Source of the DNA: Fibrobacter sp.
GTDB lineage: Bacteria > Fibrobacterota > Fibrobacteria > Fibrobacterales > Fibrobacteraceae
Assembly: GCA_017475045.1 (NCBI GenBank)
Contig: JAFVGH010000097.1
Location: forward strand, 93,491 to 157,490
DNA: 64,000 nt
Direction: 5' to 3'
The position numbers were made by a program, and so were the translations under genes. A model generated the notes under the pieces. The model saw nothing but the letters and a program-made list of their open reading frames with translations. It ran no database searches and was not told where the DNA came from. Shown here piece after piece: positions 32,805 through 41,828 of this stretch (position 1 is its first letter; every line of letters begins with the position of its first letter).

Positions 32805-33284
32805 TTATTGTATTTCATCAGGTTCGTTTGCTAGCTTAATAAATTTGTCAAAAGCTTCTATGATAGTTTTCGCATTTCCATAAGATTTGCGAATGATCAG
32901 AAAAGAGTAAGATTCTGATTCATTAAAGACAAGATCTCGCGATTCTATAATGAATTCATTCTTTCCAAATATATTGAACCAGGACTTGAATAGACGGTTC
33001 CTGGCCTTGCCTTTATTGTCTGTTGAAGTATCAATGAATGCTACTAGGGCGCAATCGTATCGGTCAAGGAATATCTTGATAATTGAAACGATGGTATCAC
33101 GCGTCTTCGAACCAATTTGTTCATTTGTTCGCTGTCTGTCTTGTAATCTGTATATATCTACACAGAAAATGGGGAAAACGGATTCGAATATGTTAGTCAA
33201 ATCGTTAAATTCAACAGAAATCTTATTTCGAGTACTTGTCTCGAAATAGAAGACGTTGCCGTCTTCAATTATGGGGTATGTCAC
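32805..33284 (-). CDS. AT-rich accessory protein, possibly DUF6169-like
   Basis: A 159-residue protein beginning MTYPIIEDGNVFYFETST with a Y-x-F-x-T motif, followed by an alpha/beta region (FPIFCVDIYRL; ALVAFIDTSTDNKGKARNRLFKSWF). It recalls the DUF6169 type of Bacteroidota, but only from memory. GTG at 33284 is taken as the start because it lies 4 nt after the stop of the short upstream gene; a TTG at 33305 would overlap it. Base composition is much more AT-rich than its neighbours. Confidence 0.55.
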   Translation of the reverse strand: MTYPIIEDGNVFYFETSTRNKISVEFNDLTNIFESVFPIFCVDIYRLQDRQRTNEQIGSKTRDTIVSIIKIFLDRYDCALVAFIDTSTDNKGKARNRLFKSWFNIFGKNEFIIESRDLVFNESESYSFLIIRKSYGNAKTIIEAFDKFIKLANEPDEIQ

Positions 33285-33288
33285 GAAA

Positions 33289-33411
33289 CTACTTTGCTGG
33301 TGCAAAGCCTTTTAGGGTGCCATGCTTCTGAAAATATTCTTCCTTTTTCTTCTTTTCGGCAAGAATATCTTTCACGAGCTTCTTGGCTTCTGCTGGAGTG
33401 AATTGCTTCAT
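33289..33411 (-). CDS. 40-residue Lys-rich protein upstream of the DUF6169-like gene
   Basis: Product starts MKQFTPAEAKKLVKDILAE, then KKKKEEY and a tail GTLKGFAPAK. GGAG lies 10 nt before the ATG. It ends 4 nt before the GTG of the next gene, so the two form a two-gene unit. It is short, helical and basic, without a known motif. The pairing of a tiny gene with a larger one is typical of toxin-antitoxin and other addiction-type modules, but nothing here shows that function. Confidence 0.55.
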   Translation of the reverse strand: MKQFTPAEAKKLVKDILAEKKKKEEYFQKHGTLKGFAPAK

Positions 33412-33893
33412 GATATTGTTTCTCCAAATGTGAATATAACAAAATGATGGACGAGGAACAAGTCCCTTGTCTTTTCCTGCAGATAGGAAGATCCCTGTAT
33501 TGAAGTTATGGCGCCTTCAGCTTGGCGTTTGATATACAAAAAGGTCGGTGTCTCCGACGCACAAAAGTTGTTTTTCACAACCTGCAGAAGAATGTACAAA
33601 ATAGTGGTGGCTTGTAGCATCGAAATTAGGTGAAAAATCTTTTTACAGACTGACAAGGCTTTTTTTCTGAAAAAATAAGTCTAGTAACAAGAAAATCGGC
33701 GTTTTATCCCCCAATTCCGGGGTCCCGGGTCTCCAAATCCTAGTCACTTATTATATTTAAAGTCCCTAGATCTCGTTTGGCGGGCGGGCGGTACTTTCCG
33801 TCAAGAAACCGGCGGGGTTCGGAGGCGTTCCATACTTTTGGAAGGCCTTTTAGGGATTTGACTAATCGATTTTGCTTTACTTTTAGGAGTTTT
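33412..33893. other. 482-nt intergenic stretch before the RNase G gene, with several hairpins
   Basis: No gene is seen here. Several short hairpins occur: ACAAG/CTTGT near 33466-33480, GTCGG/CCGAC near 33544-33557, GTTGT/ACAAC near 33567-33582. The last 130 nt (from about 33765) are GC-rich and could be a long 5' leader of the RNase gene, which in other bacteria regulates its own message through such a leader. Confidence 0.4.
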
Positions 33894-35429
33894 ATGGCAA
33901 ATAAGTGTAAGCGCGGAATCCTGATTAGCAAGACACCTTACGAGAAGCGCATCGCCATCATGGAAGACGGCGAGCTTGCGGAATTGGTCGTAGAAAGCGT
34001 GTCTTCTACTCGGGTTCTGGGCAATATATATAAGGGTGTAGTCCAGAAGGTGCTTCCTGCACTGAAGGCCGCGTTCATCGATATCGGCCTCGAAAAAGCG
34101 GGATTCCTCCATCAGGACGACGCCATGGACAGAAACGAGCTGTTGCGCCGTGAATATGGCGACGACGGCGACGAGGGCGGTTCTTCCAAGGAAATCTCCA
34201 TCGACGAGATTCTTCAGGAAGGCCAAGAAATTATGGTCCAGGTGGTTAAGGAACCCATCAGCACCAAGGGTGCCCGTTTGACGACTCATCTGAGCTTTGC
34301 CGGACGGTTCTTGGTTTGCATGCCGGGTACCAACTTCGTGGGCGTATCCAAGCGCGAGCGCGACCCTGCCAAGCGCCGGGAATTCCAGAAGGTGGTTCGC
34401 CGCCTGAAGGCCCGTGACGTGGGTTACATTGTGCGTACCAACGGGCTGAACGAGTCCGAGTTCGAAATCCAGAAGCAGATGCGCGAACTGGAGAGCAAGT
34501 GGGAACAGACGAAGTACAACTTCGAGACCATGCCCGCCGAAACCTGCATCTACGAAGAGTCGGATTCTATCGAACAGACGGTCCGCGAGTACTTTGGCGA
34601 GAATACCGACTACGTGTATATCGACAACCGCGATGAATACTTCGCCTTGCGCGATTACCTGAAGGTGCTCTCTCCGGACAAGCTGGACAAGGTGAAGCTC
34701 TGGAGCAGCAACGAGAGCCTGTTCGAGTACTTCAAGATTGAGAACGACTATGCACGCTCCCTGCAGCGCCAGGTACCGCTCCCCCGCGGTGGAAACCTGG
34801 TCATCGAGCAGACCGAGGCCCTGGTGTCTATCGACGTGAATACCGGTCCGAAGGTCCACGGCAAGGACCAGAGCAAGATTATTCTCGAGACCAACATCGA
34901 CGCCTGCCACGAGATTGCAAAGCAGTTGCGCCTCCGCGATGTGGGTGGCCTTATCATTATCGACTTTATCGATATGGAAACCGATGCCGACCGCGAGGCC
35001 GTGTATCAGGAATTCCGCAAGGCGATCCGCAGGGACAAGGCTCCTATCAGCCCTGCTCCCATTAGCCAGTTCGGCCTGATGGAAGTGACCCGCAAGCGCG
35101 TTCGCGTGAACCTGATGACCGAGAAGACGGAAATCTGCCCGGTGTGCCACGGCGGTGGACGTATCGCCACGCTGGAATCCACCTTGGGCATGATTGACCG
35201 CTGGATGGCCCGTGCCCGCGCAAAGGGAAAACTGAAGGAAGTGACCTTGGTGGTGAGCACTCCGCTGGTGGACGTGTTCTGCAAGGACATGGCCCGTATG
35301 TTCCATTATCTGGAATACAAGCACAGCATGAAGATCGACCTGGTGGAAGACGAACATGCTCATGTGAACCAGTTCTGGATGTACGACAAGAACAACGAGG
35401 ACATCACGGACCTTTACAATTTTGCGTAA
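33894..35429 (+). CDS. rng: Ribonuclease G/E family endonuclease
   Basis: Single-strand-specific RNA endonuclease for rRNA and mRNA processing. The 511-residue product starts MANKCKRGILISKTPYEKRIA, has the S1 domain (VLGNIYKGVVQKVLPALKAAFIDIGLEKAGFL) with an acidic insert, the catalytic-domain acids in ALVSIDVNTG and IIIDFIDM, and the zinc-link CPVCHGG, all normal. It lacks the long scaffold C-terminus of RNase E, so RNase G is the better name. The start at 33894 follows TAGGAG; a longer open frame upstream has no similarity. The preceding 130-nt leader and terminator at 35489 frame a single-gene unit. Confidence 0.94.
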   Translation: MANKCKRGILISKTPYEKRIAIMEDGELAELVVESVSSTRVLGNIYKGVVQKVLPALKAAFIDIGLEKAGFLHQDDAMDRNELLRREYGDDGDEGGSSKEISIDEILQEGQEIMVQVVKEPISTKGARLTTHLSFAGRFLVCMPGTNFVGVSKRERDPAKRREFQKVVRRLKARDVGYIVRTNGLNESEFEIQKQMRELESKWEQTKYNFETMPAETCIYEESDSIEQTVREYFGENTDYVYIDNRDEYFALRDYLKVLSPDKLDKVKLWSSNESLFEYFKIENDYARSLQRQVPLPRGGNLVIEQTEALVSIDVNTGPKVHGKDQSKIILETNIDACHEIAKQLRLRDVGGLIIIDFIDMETDADREAVYQEFRKAIRRDKAPISPAPISQFGLMEVTRKRVRVNLMTEKTEICPVCHGGGRIATLESTLGMIDRWMARARAKGKLKEVTLVVSTPLVDVFCKDMARMFHYLEYKHSMKIDLVEDEHAHVNQFWMYDKNNEDITDLYNFA

Positions 35430-35432
35430 AGA

Positions 35433-35468
35433 GCCGCGACGTTGGTACTGCGCTAGCGTGCGACGTCG
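35433..35468. other. Stem-loop in the RNase G 3' region
   Basis: GCGACGT pairs with ACGTCGC across about 20 nt containing GCGCTAGCG; it precedes the terminator by 20 nt and may add stability to the 3' end. Confidence 0.4.
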
Positions 35469-35488
35469 CCTCGAGCCTGTGAATATGA

Positions 35489-35517
35489 GTCCTGCGGTTT
35501 GCCGCAGGGCTTTTTTT
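35489..35517 (+). terminator. Terminator after the RNase G gene
   Basis: TCCTGCGG-TTT-GCCGCAGGG followed by seven T. Confidence 0.85.
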
Positions 35518-35575
35518 ATCTTAACTTTTATGTGTTCAACGAAATGGCGGATGCGCCTAAAAAACGGAGATTATT

Positions 35576-36970
35576 ATGAATAGAGTAATTCTGGTGGCTA
35601 CGGCCGGTGCGAACATGGATGCGAAGGTGAAGGAAGTGGAGGCCGCTGTCGCTGCTGCCGGTCTCAAGTCTGCCGTCTACAAGCCCTGTGTGAACGGTGG
35701 CGAGGCTGCCGCTGAACTGAAGGCTCACCGTTCTGCCGTGCTGATGGAAAAGATTGCTGCCGACTTCTTGCAGAAGGATTTTGCCGCCGTGGATACCGTG
35801 GTGGTGGAAGGCGCTACCGGCATGGCCGATGCCATTGCCCACAAGTTCAACGATGACCTTGCTACGGCTCTGGATGCAAAGATTTTCTCTGACGGCGAAG
35901 ATGCCGATTTGTTCTGCCCGAACCGCCTGCTGGCATGCGCTAAGTGCTTGGCCAAAGAACTGGCTGCAGAACCTGCTGAACGCAAGACCAGCCAGGCCAT
36001 GTTCCGTGCCGGTCTTCTGCTGAAGGCATCTAAGGCCAAGAAGCGCATTGTGCTGCCTGAAGGTTCCGAACCCCGCACCGTGCAGGCTGCAAAGCTGGTG
36101 ATAGACCGCAAGATTGCAGTACCCGTTCTCGTCGGCAAAAAGGACGAGATTTTCAAGGTGGCCAAGGAACAGGGCGTGGAGCTGCCCGCCGATATCGAGA
36201 TTATCGAACCGACTGCAGAGATGGCTGAAAAGTATGTGCCCACTCTAGTGGAACTCCGCAAGTCCAAGGGCATGACCGAAGAACAGGCCCGCGCCGCCCT
36301 TGCCGACAACGTGATGCTTGCTACCATGATGCTCAAGATGGGCGAAGTGGATGGTCTTGTGTCTGGCGCTATCCACTCTACCGCCGACACCTTGCGCCCG
36401 GCCCTGCAGGTGATCAAGTGCGCCCCCGGCGTCAAGTCTGTAAGCTCTGTGTTCTTCATGTGCATGCCCGGCAAGACCTACATCTACGGTGACTGCGCTA
36501 TTAACCTGAACCCCACTGCCGAAGAACTGGCTGGAATCGCCATGCAGTGCGACGACACCGCTAAGGCCTTCGGCCTGCCTAGCCGTGTCGCCATGCTCAG
36601 CTACAGCACCATGAACAGCGGCAAGGGCCCCGACGCCGACTTGGTCCGTGAAGCTACCAAGCTGGTGAAGGAAGCTCGCCCCGAGATGCTGGTGGATGGT
36701 CCGCTGCAGTACGACGCGGCCACCGTGGAGAGCGTTGGTTCCCTGAAGGCCCCCGGAAGCACCGTGGCCGGCAAGGCTACCGTGTTCGTGTTCCCGAGCC
36801 TCTCTGCCGGTAACATCGGCTACAAGGCTGTGCAGCGCAGCGCCCATGGCACCATCGCCATCGGCCCCATGCTCCAGGGCCTCGCCAAGCCGGTGAACGA
36901 CCTTAGCCGTGGCGCCCTCGTGGAAGACATCGTCTATACGATTGCTCTGACTGCTGTTCAAGCTAATTAA
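35576..36970 (+). CDS. pta: Phosphate acetyltransferase
   Basis: Converts acetyl-CoA and phosphate to acetyl phosphate, the first step of acetate formation. The 464-residue protein has a short N-terminal domain (about 1-130) followed by the catalytic PTA_PTB domain: [76 protein letters not shown] and [44 protein letters not shown]. It is shorter than the 714-residue E. coli enzyme, with only a reduced regulatory region. No ackA is next to it. A tandem structured repeat starts immediately after the stop. Confidence 0.95.
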   Translation: MNRVILVATAGANMDAKVKEVEAAVAAAGLKSAVYKPCVNGGEAAAELKAHRSAVLMEKIAADFLQKDFAAVDTVVVEGATGMADAIAHKFNDDLATALDAKIFSDGEDADLFCPNRLLACAKCLAKELAAEPAERKTSQAMFRAGLLLKASKAKKRIVLPEGSEPRTVQAAKLVIDRKIAVPVLVGKKDEIFKVAKEQGVELPADIEIIEPTAEMAEKYVPTLVELRKSKGMTEEQARAALADNVMLATMMLKMGEVDGLVSGAIHSTADTLRPALQVIKCAPGVKSVSSVFFMCMPGKTYIYGDCAINLNPTAEELAGIAMQCDDTAKAFGLPSRVAMLSYSTMNSGKGPDADLVREATKLVKEARPEMLVDGPLQYDAATVESVGSLKAPGSTVAGKATVFVFPSLSAGNIGYKAVQRSAHGTIAIGPMLQGLAKPVNDLSRGALVEDIVYTIALTAVQAN

Positions 36971-37064
36971 GACCGTTCGCGCTAGAGTCGGGAATAGCTT
37001 CTCCGGTCGGCGCTCACTCTCGCCACCATGCCTCGTTAATACGAGGCACTTGTGGCTCACAGAA
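36971..37064 (+). repeat. Structured intergenic repeat, copy C1 (94-nt unit)
   Basis: Starts with GACC one base after the pta stop. Stem 1 is GTTCGCGC with GCGCTCAC (6 of 8 pairs), stem 2 is GCCAC/GTGGC around GCCTCG/CGAGGC with loop TTAATA. It ends GCTCAC plus an AGAA spacer. Identical to copy C2. Confidence 0.85.
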
Positions 37065-37158
37065 GACCGTTCGCGCTAGAGTCGGGAATAGCTTCTCCGG
37101 TCGGCGCTCACTCTCGCCACCATGCCTCGTTAATACGAGGCACTTGTGGCTCACAGAA
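37065..37158 (+). repeat. Structured intergenic repeat, copy C2 (identical to C1)
   Basis: A perfect 94-bp repetition of C1, including the AGAA spacer, which points to a recent tandem duplication. Confidence 0.85.
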
Positions 37159-37249
37159 GACCGTTCGCGCTAAAAGCAAGAATCATCTCTCCGACTTGCG
37201 CTCACTCTCGCAACCGCCCCAGTTTGATAACTGGGGCTTTGTTGCTCAC
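37159..37249 (+). repeat. Structured intergenic repeat, copy C3 (diverged)
   Basis: Same outline as C1/C2 but with stem 2 changed to GCAAC/GTTGC around GCCCCAG/CTGGGGC; the change in each arm is matched in the other. Stem 1 has an additional internal pair GCAAG/CTTGC. Confidence 0.85.
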
Positions 37250-37292
37250 GGGCGTAACGATAAGGGCGGGTTTTCACGACACCGCAAAAAAT

Positions 37293-37319
37293 TTCCCCGA
37301 CTCGGTCGGGGATTTTTTT
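37293..37319. terminator. Bidirectional terminator between pta and the EAL protein gene
   Basis: TCCCCGAC-TCG-GTCGGGGA flanked by AAAAAATT on the left and TTTTTTTA on the right. Confidence 0.85.
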
Positions 37320-40300
37320 AGCGCTCTTTAGTCGTCGAGATACAATTATTTTGGATTTTTAGGATGATGTCGCCGGTATCCGGGTCCATCATCATGTCAA
37401 ACGTTGCACGTATGGTAAAGCGATAGCCGTTTACATCGTAGGTTATGTCCAGTGGCGGAACGATGCATTTATTTAGGTGGTCGAGAATCAGCCTTTCGCG
37501 CGTGTAGTCCACTGCTCTCAAAAGGTTTTCTTCGCTCTTCATCATCAGCGAACTCAAGTAACTGTAATGAGTCTCGTAAGTGTATTTTCCTTCCCATTCC
37601 TTGGGAATGTACGATATGCCGTCCATGCGGATTACAGGAGTGTTCTTGGTGATGTTCCAGATAAGGAATCCCTTGTAGCCTGGGTCGTAAGACTTAGTAT
37701 GGGTCGCCTCGCCAGATGCCATGAATTTTTCAAAAGCATCCTTTCGGGTGAAATAATTCTTCATTGCTATATCATCTTCCGAGATGAACCCTGAGAGAAT
37801 AGTTCCATAAGGCGTTTTCTTGAAGACGCGCCCTACTAGATAGATTCGCTTTATCTTTCCATTGTTGGTTTTGGTACGGCAGGAAATTTGCTTGGTCTTG
37901 TTACTGTTGCTTGAAATGTGTTTCTTGAGAGTAGAGATGGTTCTTTCGTAATCTTCTGGAATGATGAGATTTTTGAAATGCTTTCCGACAAAGTTTTGGA
38001 AATCATTGATGTTGTCGCAGTCAAAGATGTCTAGCGCCTTGGCGTTCATATAAAGGATTTTGCCATCCTTGGGGTTGATGAGAATGACACCTCCAGGAAT
38101 GTATTCCATGTAATTCAGTGCCATCTGGCGCAATGCTTCGGCATTTTTGATTGTACCGTCAATCTTTGCCTTAATCATGTCCTTGTCCTTAATGGGCAAG
38201 TGAATGAACTGCTGGGCTCCCAGGCGTATACTTTCTTTTGCAAGGTCCAGGTTGTCGGTCATGATGATAAACGGAATTTGTGCGTCTTGCCTGTTTTCCT
38301 GGAACTTCTGGATAATCTTGAACCCGTCTAATTTTGGAAGATCTGCTTCAATCAGGGCTAAGGAAATATTGTTTTCGTGTTCGTCCAAGAGTTCAATAGC
38401 CTGCTCCCCATCTTCGGCAAGTAGCAGGTTGTAATTGATCCTTAATAGGCTTTCAAGGAATGCCCTATTTTGCGGATTGCCGTCGGCCAGCAAAATGGTC
38501 TTTTTCTCCGTTGGAATGGTTCCATTGGTGTTGCTGGAGGATTTGTCCGATGCACTTACGTTTGTATTGCGCAGCATGAGGTCGTAAATGTGGTAGCCGT
38601 TGATATCGGCAATTAGGGCTCCCCGCATAAAGACATACTTTCCACGCGTTACATAGGTTATTTCGCATGGAGCCTTGTAGGCACTTCCTTCAGCTTCGTG
38701 GAGTGTATAGTACACCGGATTCTTGGGGTTATTTGCAGCCGCCTCTACTTCTTCGAGACTTGTAAAGCCAAGGCTTTGGAGCTGTTCTTTGTACTGGTTG
38801 TTCACGAACAGGAATCTGAAGATTCCGTCTTTATAAGACATAATGGCCTTGGGGGAATCTACCTGATAGTCCTGGCTACCCACCTTTGAATATACAAGGC
38901 CCATATTGCGGTCTTCTTTAATTATACCCGTAGATTCCATGTGCTTCAAGGTGTCTTTCAGGGGTTGGGGCTTTCCGTGATAATAACCCTGGACCTTTTC
39001 GCAGCCGATGCTCTTTAGGAAATCCATCTGTTCCTTGGTCTCGACGCCTTCTGCTAGGGTCTTTAGGCCAAGATTTTTCGCCATGCGGACCGTGGAGCTG
39101 ATGATGATACGGGATACATCGTTGAAGTTCGAGAGGAACGCCATATCGATCTTCAGTTCGTCGAACTTGTAATCCTTGAGAGTGTTCAAAGAGGAGTATC
39201 CACTGCCGAAATCGTCCATCCAGACTTCGTAACCCGCTTGCCGGAACCTTTCGATTTCTTTTTGGACATACGGATCAGATGCCATGATACTTTCTGTGAT
39301 TTCAACGTGAATGTATTCGCGGTCTATCCTATGTTTTTCGCGGGATTTTTCGACCTCTTCGAAAATATCACACCCGATAAAGTCTAGGCGGGACAGGTTG
39401 AAGGAAACGGGAACGATAGAATTCCCCTGGTCGAGTTCGGCCCGTAGCTCCTTGCAGACAAGTTCTATGATGTGGCTGTCAAGCTTGTGAATCTGTCTAG
39501 ATTCCTCTAAGGCTCCGATAAAGATTGCTGGGCTCAAAAAACCGTATTGCGGGTCAATCCAGCGAGCAAGGGCTTCCATACCGCAGAATGTTCCCGTGAT
39601 GGTACGTACGACCGGCTGGTAGTAAACCTTGATATAGTCGTTGGCGATAGCGTCGTCGATATGGTTCACCACGTAGTTTTGCAGTAAAAGGTCTTTGTTT
39701 AATTCCTCGTCGTAATAACGGATGAAATTGTCGCCCTTCTTTTTCTGTATGATGCAGGCCAGTTTTGCTTTTTCGCTTGTTTCGATGAAATCGTTAAATT
39801 CTTCGACCTTGCAGATTCCGACAAAGAGGTCCATCGAAATTTTCGAGATGGCGCTCTTGACGCATTTGCGGATTTCTTGCAGCGTTTCTTCGATATTGTG
39901 AAGGTCTGCAATGACTGCGAAATGATCGTTGGATAGACGGCAGACCAGGTTATTGGGGAAATGCCTCTTGAGGCAGGCCGCAAAATTGATCAGGAAATCG
40001 TTACCCTGGTTAAATCCGTTGGCACTATTGAACAGTTTCATTCCGACGATGTCAAAGAAGACGACAGCAGGGGTTCCGCCCATCTTGACGATATCTTCTT
40101 CGTAATGACCGCTGCAAACGCGTCCATATTCTTGGTTCGGAAGCCCGGTCAGAGAGTCAAAGTAACGGTCAGCGTGTTCACTGATTCGCAAGAATATGGC
40201 TTTCTTGCTGTGCCAGGGAATTTGGGATACGCTCACAATCAGGTCTTTCCCGGTGCGGGGGCTCCTGATAATGAGTTCACCCTTTTCAAAAATTTCGTCA

Positions 40301-40923
40301 AGAGGAATTTGGGCGAGTTCCTTTTCGCTGAAGAAATAATCCTCTAGCTTGATTCCTGAATCAAAGGGTCGCACGGGTTTCCAAAGTTTCTCGATGGTAG
40401 TGCTGACCATGTAGATTTCGTGGGTGCCCGCATCGAAAATAACGAAGGGGTCCACCTTGTCCATGTTCAGGAACTCGATAATACTGTTCTCGAAGCCACG
40501 TCTATCGTTGCCATTGGATTCTAGGGCGGCGGTCACGTCGTCGTAGTAGATAACGGCGATTTTTGTGCCGTTGTCTAGATGCCGGTGGTAACCTGAGGCA
40601 TGGATGGTGCGGTATTCTTCTTTACCATAAAGCTTTTGGCGATAGACCACATCGTAGTGGCCGTCTTTCATTTTTGAAAATTCTGCAGCCTTGGTTGCCA
40701 CAAAGGCGAGGTCTTCACGGTGGACATCTCTGTACATTCCTGTATCAAGGAGATGTATCAGGTCTTCACGGGTAAGGCCTGGCGCTTGCCAATGGATAAG
40801 TCCTTTTGAAACGAGAATAGCCCGAACACGTCCATCAATAAGTTGATAGACTGCAAGAGGAATCTCGGAATTTTCGTATTCCTGTCGGATTTCCTCGGGT
40901 AAGCCAAGTTCTCTTTCTGACAT
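37318..40923 (-). CDS. EAL-domain cyclic-di-GMP phosphodiesterase with PAS, degenerate GGDEF and pseudo-receiver domains
   Basis: A 1201-residue cytosolic signalling protein. Approximate order: PAS-like sensor regions (1-250), degenerate GGDEF (255-420; signature reads SNDHF), EAL (435-680), a PAS-like stretch, a response-regulator receiver (about 835-950), PAS (about 960-1080) and a C-terminal extension. The EAL domain keeps EALARW, FNLSRLDF, ITES, DDFGSGYSSL, KIDMAFL, AEGVETKEQ and GYYHGKP, so it should cleave cyclic di-GMP. The receiver has Glu where the phosphorylated Asp should be (LIEADLPKLDG) and lacks one of the acidic pair (LLADGN), so it is probably not phosphorylated. Start supported by GAGAG. 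Confidence 0.85.
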   Translation of the reverse strand: MSERELGLPEEIRQEYENSEIPLAVYQLIDGRVRAILVSKGLIHWQAPGLTREDLIHLLDTGMYRDVHREDLAFVATKAAEFSKMKDGHYDVVYRQKLYGKEEYRTIHASGYHRHLDNGTKIAVIYYDDVTAALESNGNDRRGFENSIIEFLNMDKVDPFVIFDAGTHEIYMVSTTIEKLWKPVRPFDSGIKLEDYFFSEKELAQIPLDEIFEKGELIIRSPRTGKDLIVSVSQIPWHSKKAIFLRISEHADRYFDSLTGLPNQEYGRVCSGHYEEDIVKMGGTPAVVFFDIVGMKLFNSANGFNQGNDFLINFAACLKRHFPNNLVCRLSNDHFAVIADLHNIEETLQEIRKCVKSAISKISMDLFVGICKVEEFNDFIETSEKAKLACIIQKKKGDNFIRYYDEELNKDLLLQNYVVNHIDDAIANDYIKVYYQPVVRTITGTFCGMEALARWIDPQYGFLSPAIFIGALEESRQIHKLDSHIIELVCKELRAELDQGNSIVPVSFNLSRLDFIGCDIFEEVEKSREKHRIDREYIHVEITESIMASDPYVQKEIERFRQAGYEVWMDDFGSGYSSLNTLKDYKFDELKIDMAFLSNFNDVSRIIISSTVRMAKNLGLKTLAEGVETKEQMDFLKSIGCEKVQGYYHGKPQPLKDTLKHMESTGIIKEDRNMGLVYSKVGSQDYQVDSPKAIMSYKDGIFRFLFVNNQYKEQLQSLGFTSLEEVEAAANNPKNPVYYTLHEAEGSAYKAPCEITYVTRGKYVFMRGALIADINGYHIYDLMLRNTNVSASDKSSSNTNGTIPTEKKTILLADGNPQNRAFLESLLRINYNLLLAEDGEQAIELLDEHENNISLALIEADLPKLDGFKIIQKFQENRQDAQIPFIIMTDNLDLAKESIRLGAQQFIHLPIKDKDMIKAKIDGTIKNAEALRQMALNYMEYIPGGVILINPKDGKILYMNAKALDIFDCDNINDFQNFVGKHFKNLIIPEDYERTISTLKKHISSNSNKTKQISCRTKTNNGKIKRIYLVGRVFKKTPYGTILSGFISEDDIAMKNYFTRKDAFEKFMASGEATHTKSYDPGYKGFLIWNITKNTPVIRMDGISYIPKEWEGKYTYETHYSYLSSLMMKSEENLLRAVDYTRERLILDHLNKCIVPPLDITYDVNGYRFTIRATFDMMMDPDTGDIILKIQNNCISTTKER

Positions 40924-40943
40924 TACTATGCTCTCTAGTAATG
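40921..40943 (-). promoter_or_regulatory. Hairpin that covers the start codon of the EAL protein
   Basis: On the mRNA, CATTACTA pairs perfectly with TAGTAATG across GAGAGCA. The ATG of the EAL gene is in the 3' arm and the Shine-Dalgarno GAGAG is in the loop, so folding would limit translation. Whether it folds in vivo is not known. Confidence 0.5.
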
Positions 40944-41034
40944 AAACTAAATTAAAAATCCCTAAAAAGCAAACTTTTTAGGGGCCTTTCCGCGATAATG
41001 TGTTTATAAATGGTGTTTTTTGGGGAAAAACTTG

Positions 41035-41811
41035 TTATTTCGCTTGTCGCGGATGCTTCTTGTCTAGTTTTTTCTGAAGTTCTTTCAGGTGCCAGCGGCC
41101 ACGTTTGTCTTCGAGCATGTAGTCCGTGCGGACTCCTCGTGAAAGGCCGCGGTCAATAAGCTTTTGGGCTTCGTCGTATTTCTTTTGGTCAAAGCGAAGT
41201 TCCGCCAAGAAGAAATAGTTATACAGGTCGCCAGGGTCTTGCTTTAGAGCCATGGTCAGGTATTTATCGGCAAGTTCCTTGTCTGGCCACGAGAGGATAA
41301 TGGGAATGTGGGGGAGCAGCTGGTGGGCGCGGCCCAGCACCTGGTAGTTCCCTGTAGCGGTGGCTACATCGCGGACCTTGGCGGCCACACCATCCTTGAC
41401 GGCAGCAAGCGGGTTCTTTTCGGCACCCCACATAGAGACGGAGGCCGCATAGATGTGGGCGATTTCCTTGTTTTTCGGATAGCGGTTGTAGGCGTTTTCG
41501 CTGATGGTTTTCAGGGTGTCCAGTTTTACCTTGCGCCTGCTCTTTTCGAAGGGCACGAATCGGAAGGCAAAATAGACGCTCTTGACCAGACCCTCCGTCG
41601 CCAATTCTTCTACGGTGGAATCTTTCTGCGCCCGTTTGTAGGCAGCGATCATGAGTTCCGCGTTTTTCTTGTCGGCCTTGTCGCCGTTAGCTCGCTCTGC
41701 ACGAGCCTTGTAACAAGAATCCGCAAAAGCTAGGTCCGGGTTTGCAAAACAGCAAACAACCCCGGACAGGATAAAAACAAGGAAAAAAAATGCAGACTTC
41801 GAGCTAATCAC
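41035..41811 (-). CDS. Exported TPR-type protein
   Basis: The 258-residue product has a signal peptide (FFFLVFILSGVVCCFA) and helical repeats; the region WPDKELADKYLTMALKQDPGDLYNYFFLAELRFDQKKYDEAQKLIDRGLSRG shows two TPRs. Its central part resembles TRAP-associated lipoproteins of the TatT type only weakly. No partner gene is adjacent. It could be a lipoprotein if the CC in VVCCFA were a lipobox, but the surrounding residues fit signal peptidase I better. No terminator is seen between it and the pfk gene. Confidence 0.65.
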   Translation of the reverse strand: MISSKSAFFFLVFILSGVVCCFANPDLAFADSCYKARAERANGDKADKKNAELMIAAYKRAQKDSTVEELATEGLVKSVYFAFRFVPFEKSRRKVKLDTLKTISENAYNRYPKNKEIAHIYAASVSMWGAEKNPLAAVKDGVAAKVRDVATATGNYQVLGRAHQLLPHIPIILSWPDKELADKYLTMALKQDPGDLYNYFFLAELRFDQKKYDEAQKLIDRGLSRGVRTDYMLEDKRGRWHLKELQKKLDKKHPRQAK

Positions 41812-41828
41812 TTATTACCACATTAACA

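Noticed and set aside
33408..33656. 82-codon minus-strand frame in the region before the RNase G gene
   Set aside because: Composition is not coding-like, no Shine-Dalgarno, and it overlaps the 40-residue gene.
33801..35363. 520-codon open frame antisense to the RNase G gene
   Set aside because: Shadow of the coding strand; composition is His/Val/Leu-rich without any domain.
36971..37249. Possible CRISPR array
   Set aside because: Units are 90-94 bp, adjacent without unique spacers, and no cas genes are near.
37052..37331. Plus-strand frames [17 protein letters not shown] and similar
   Set aside because: They are translations of the structured repeat units; two frames are duplicates of one another because the DNA is repeated.
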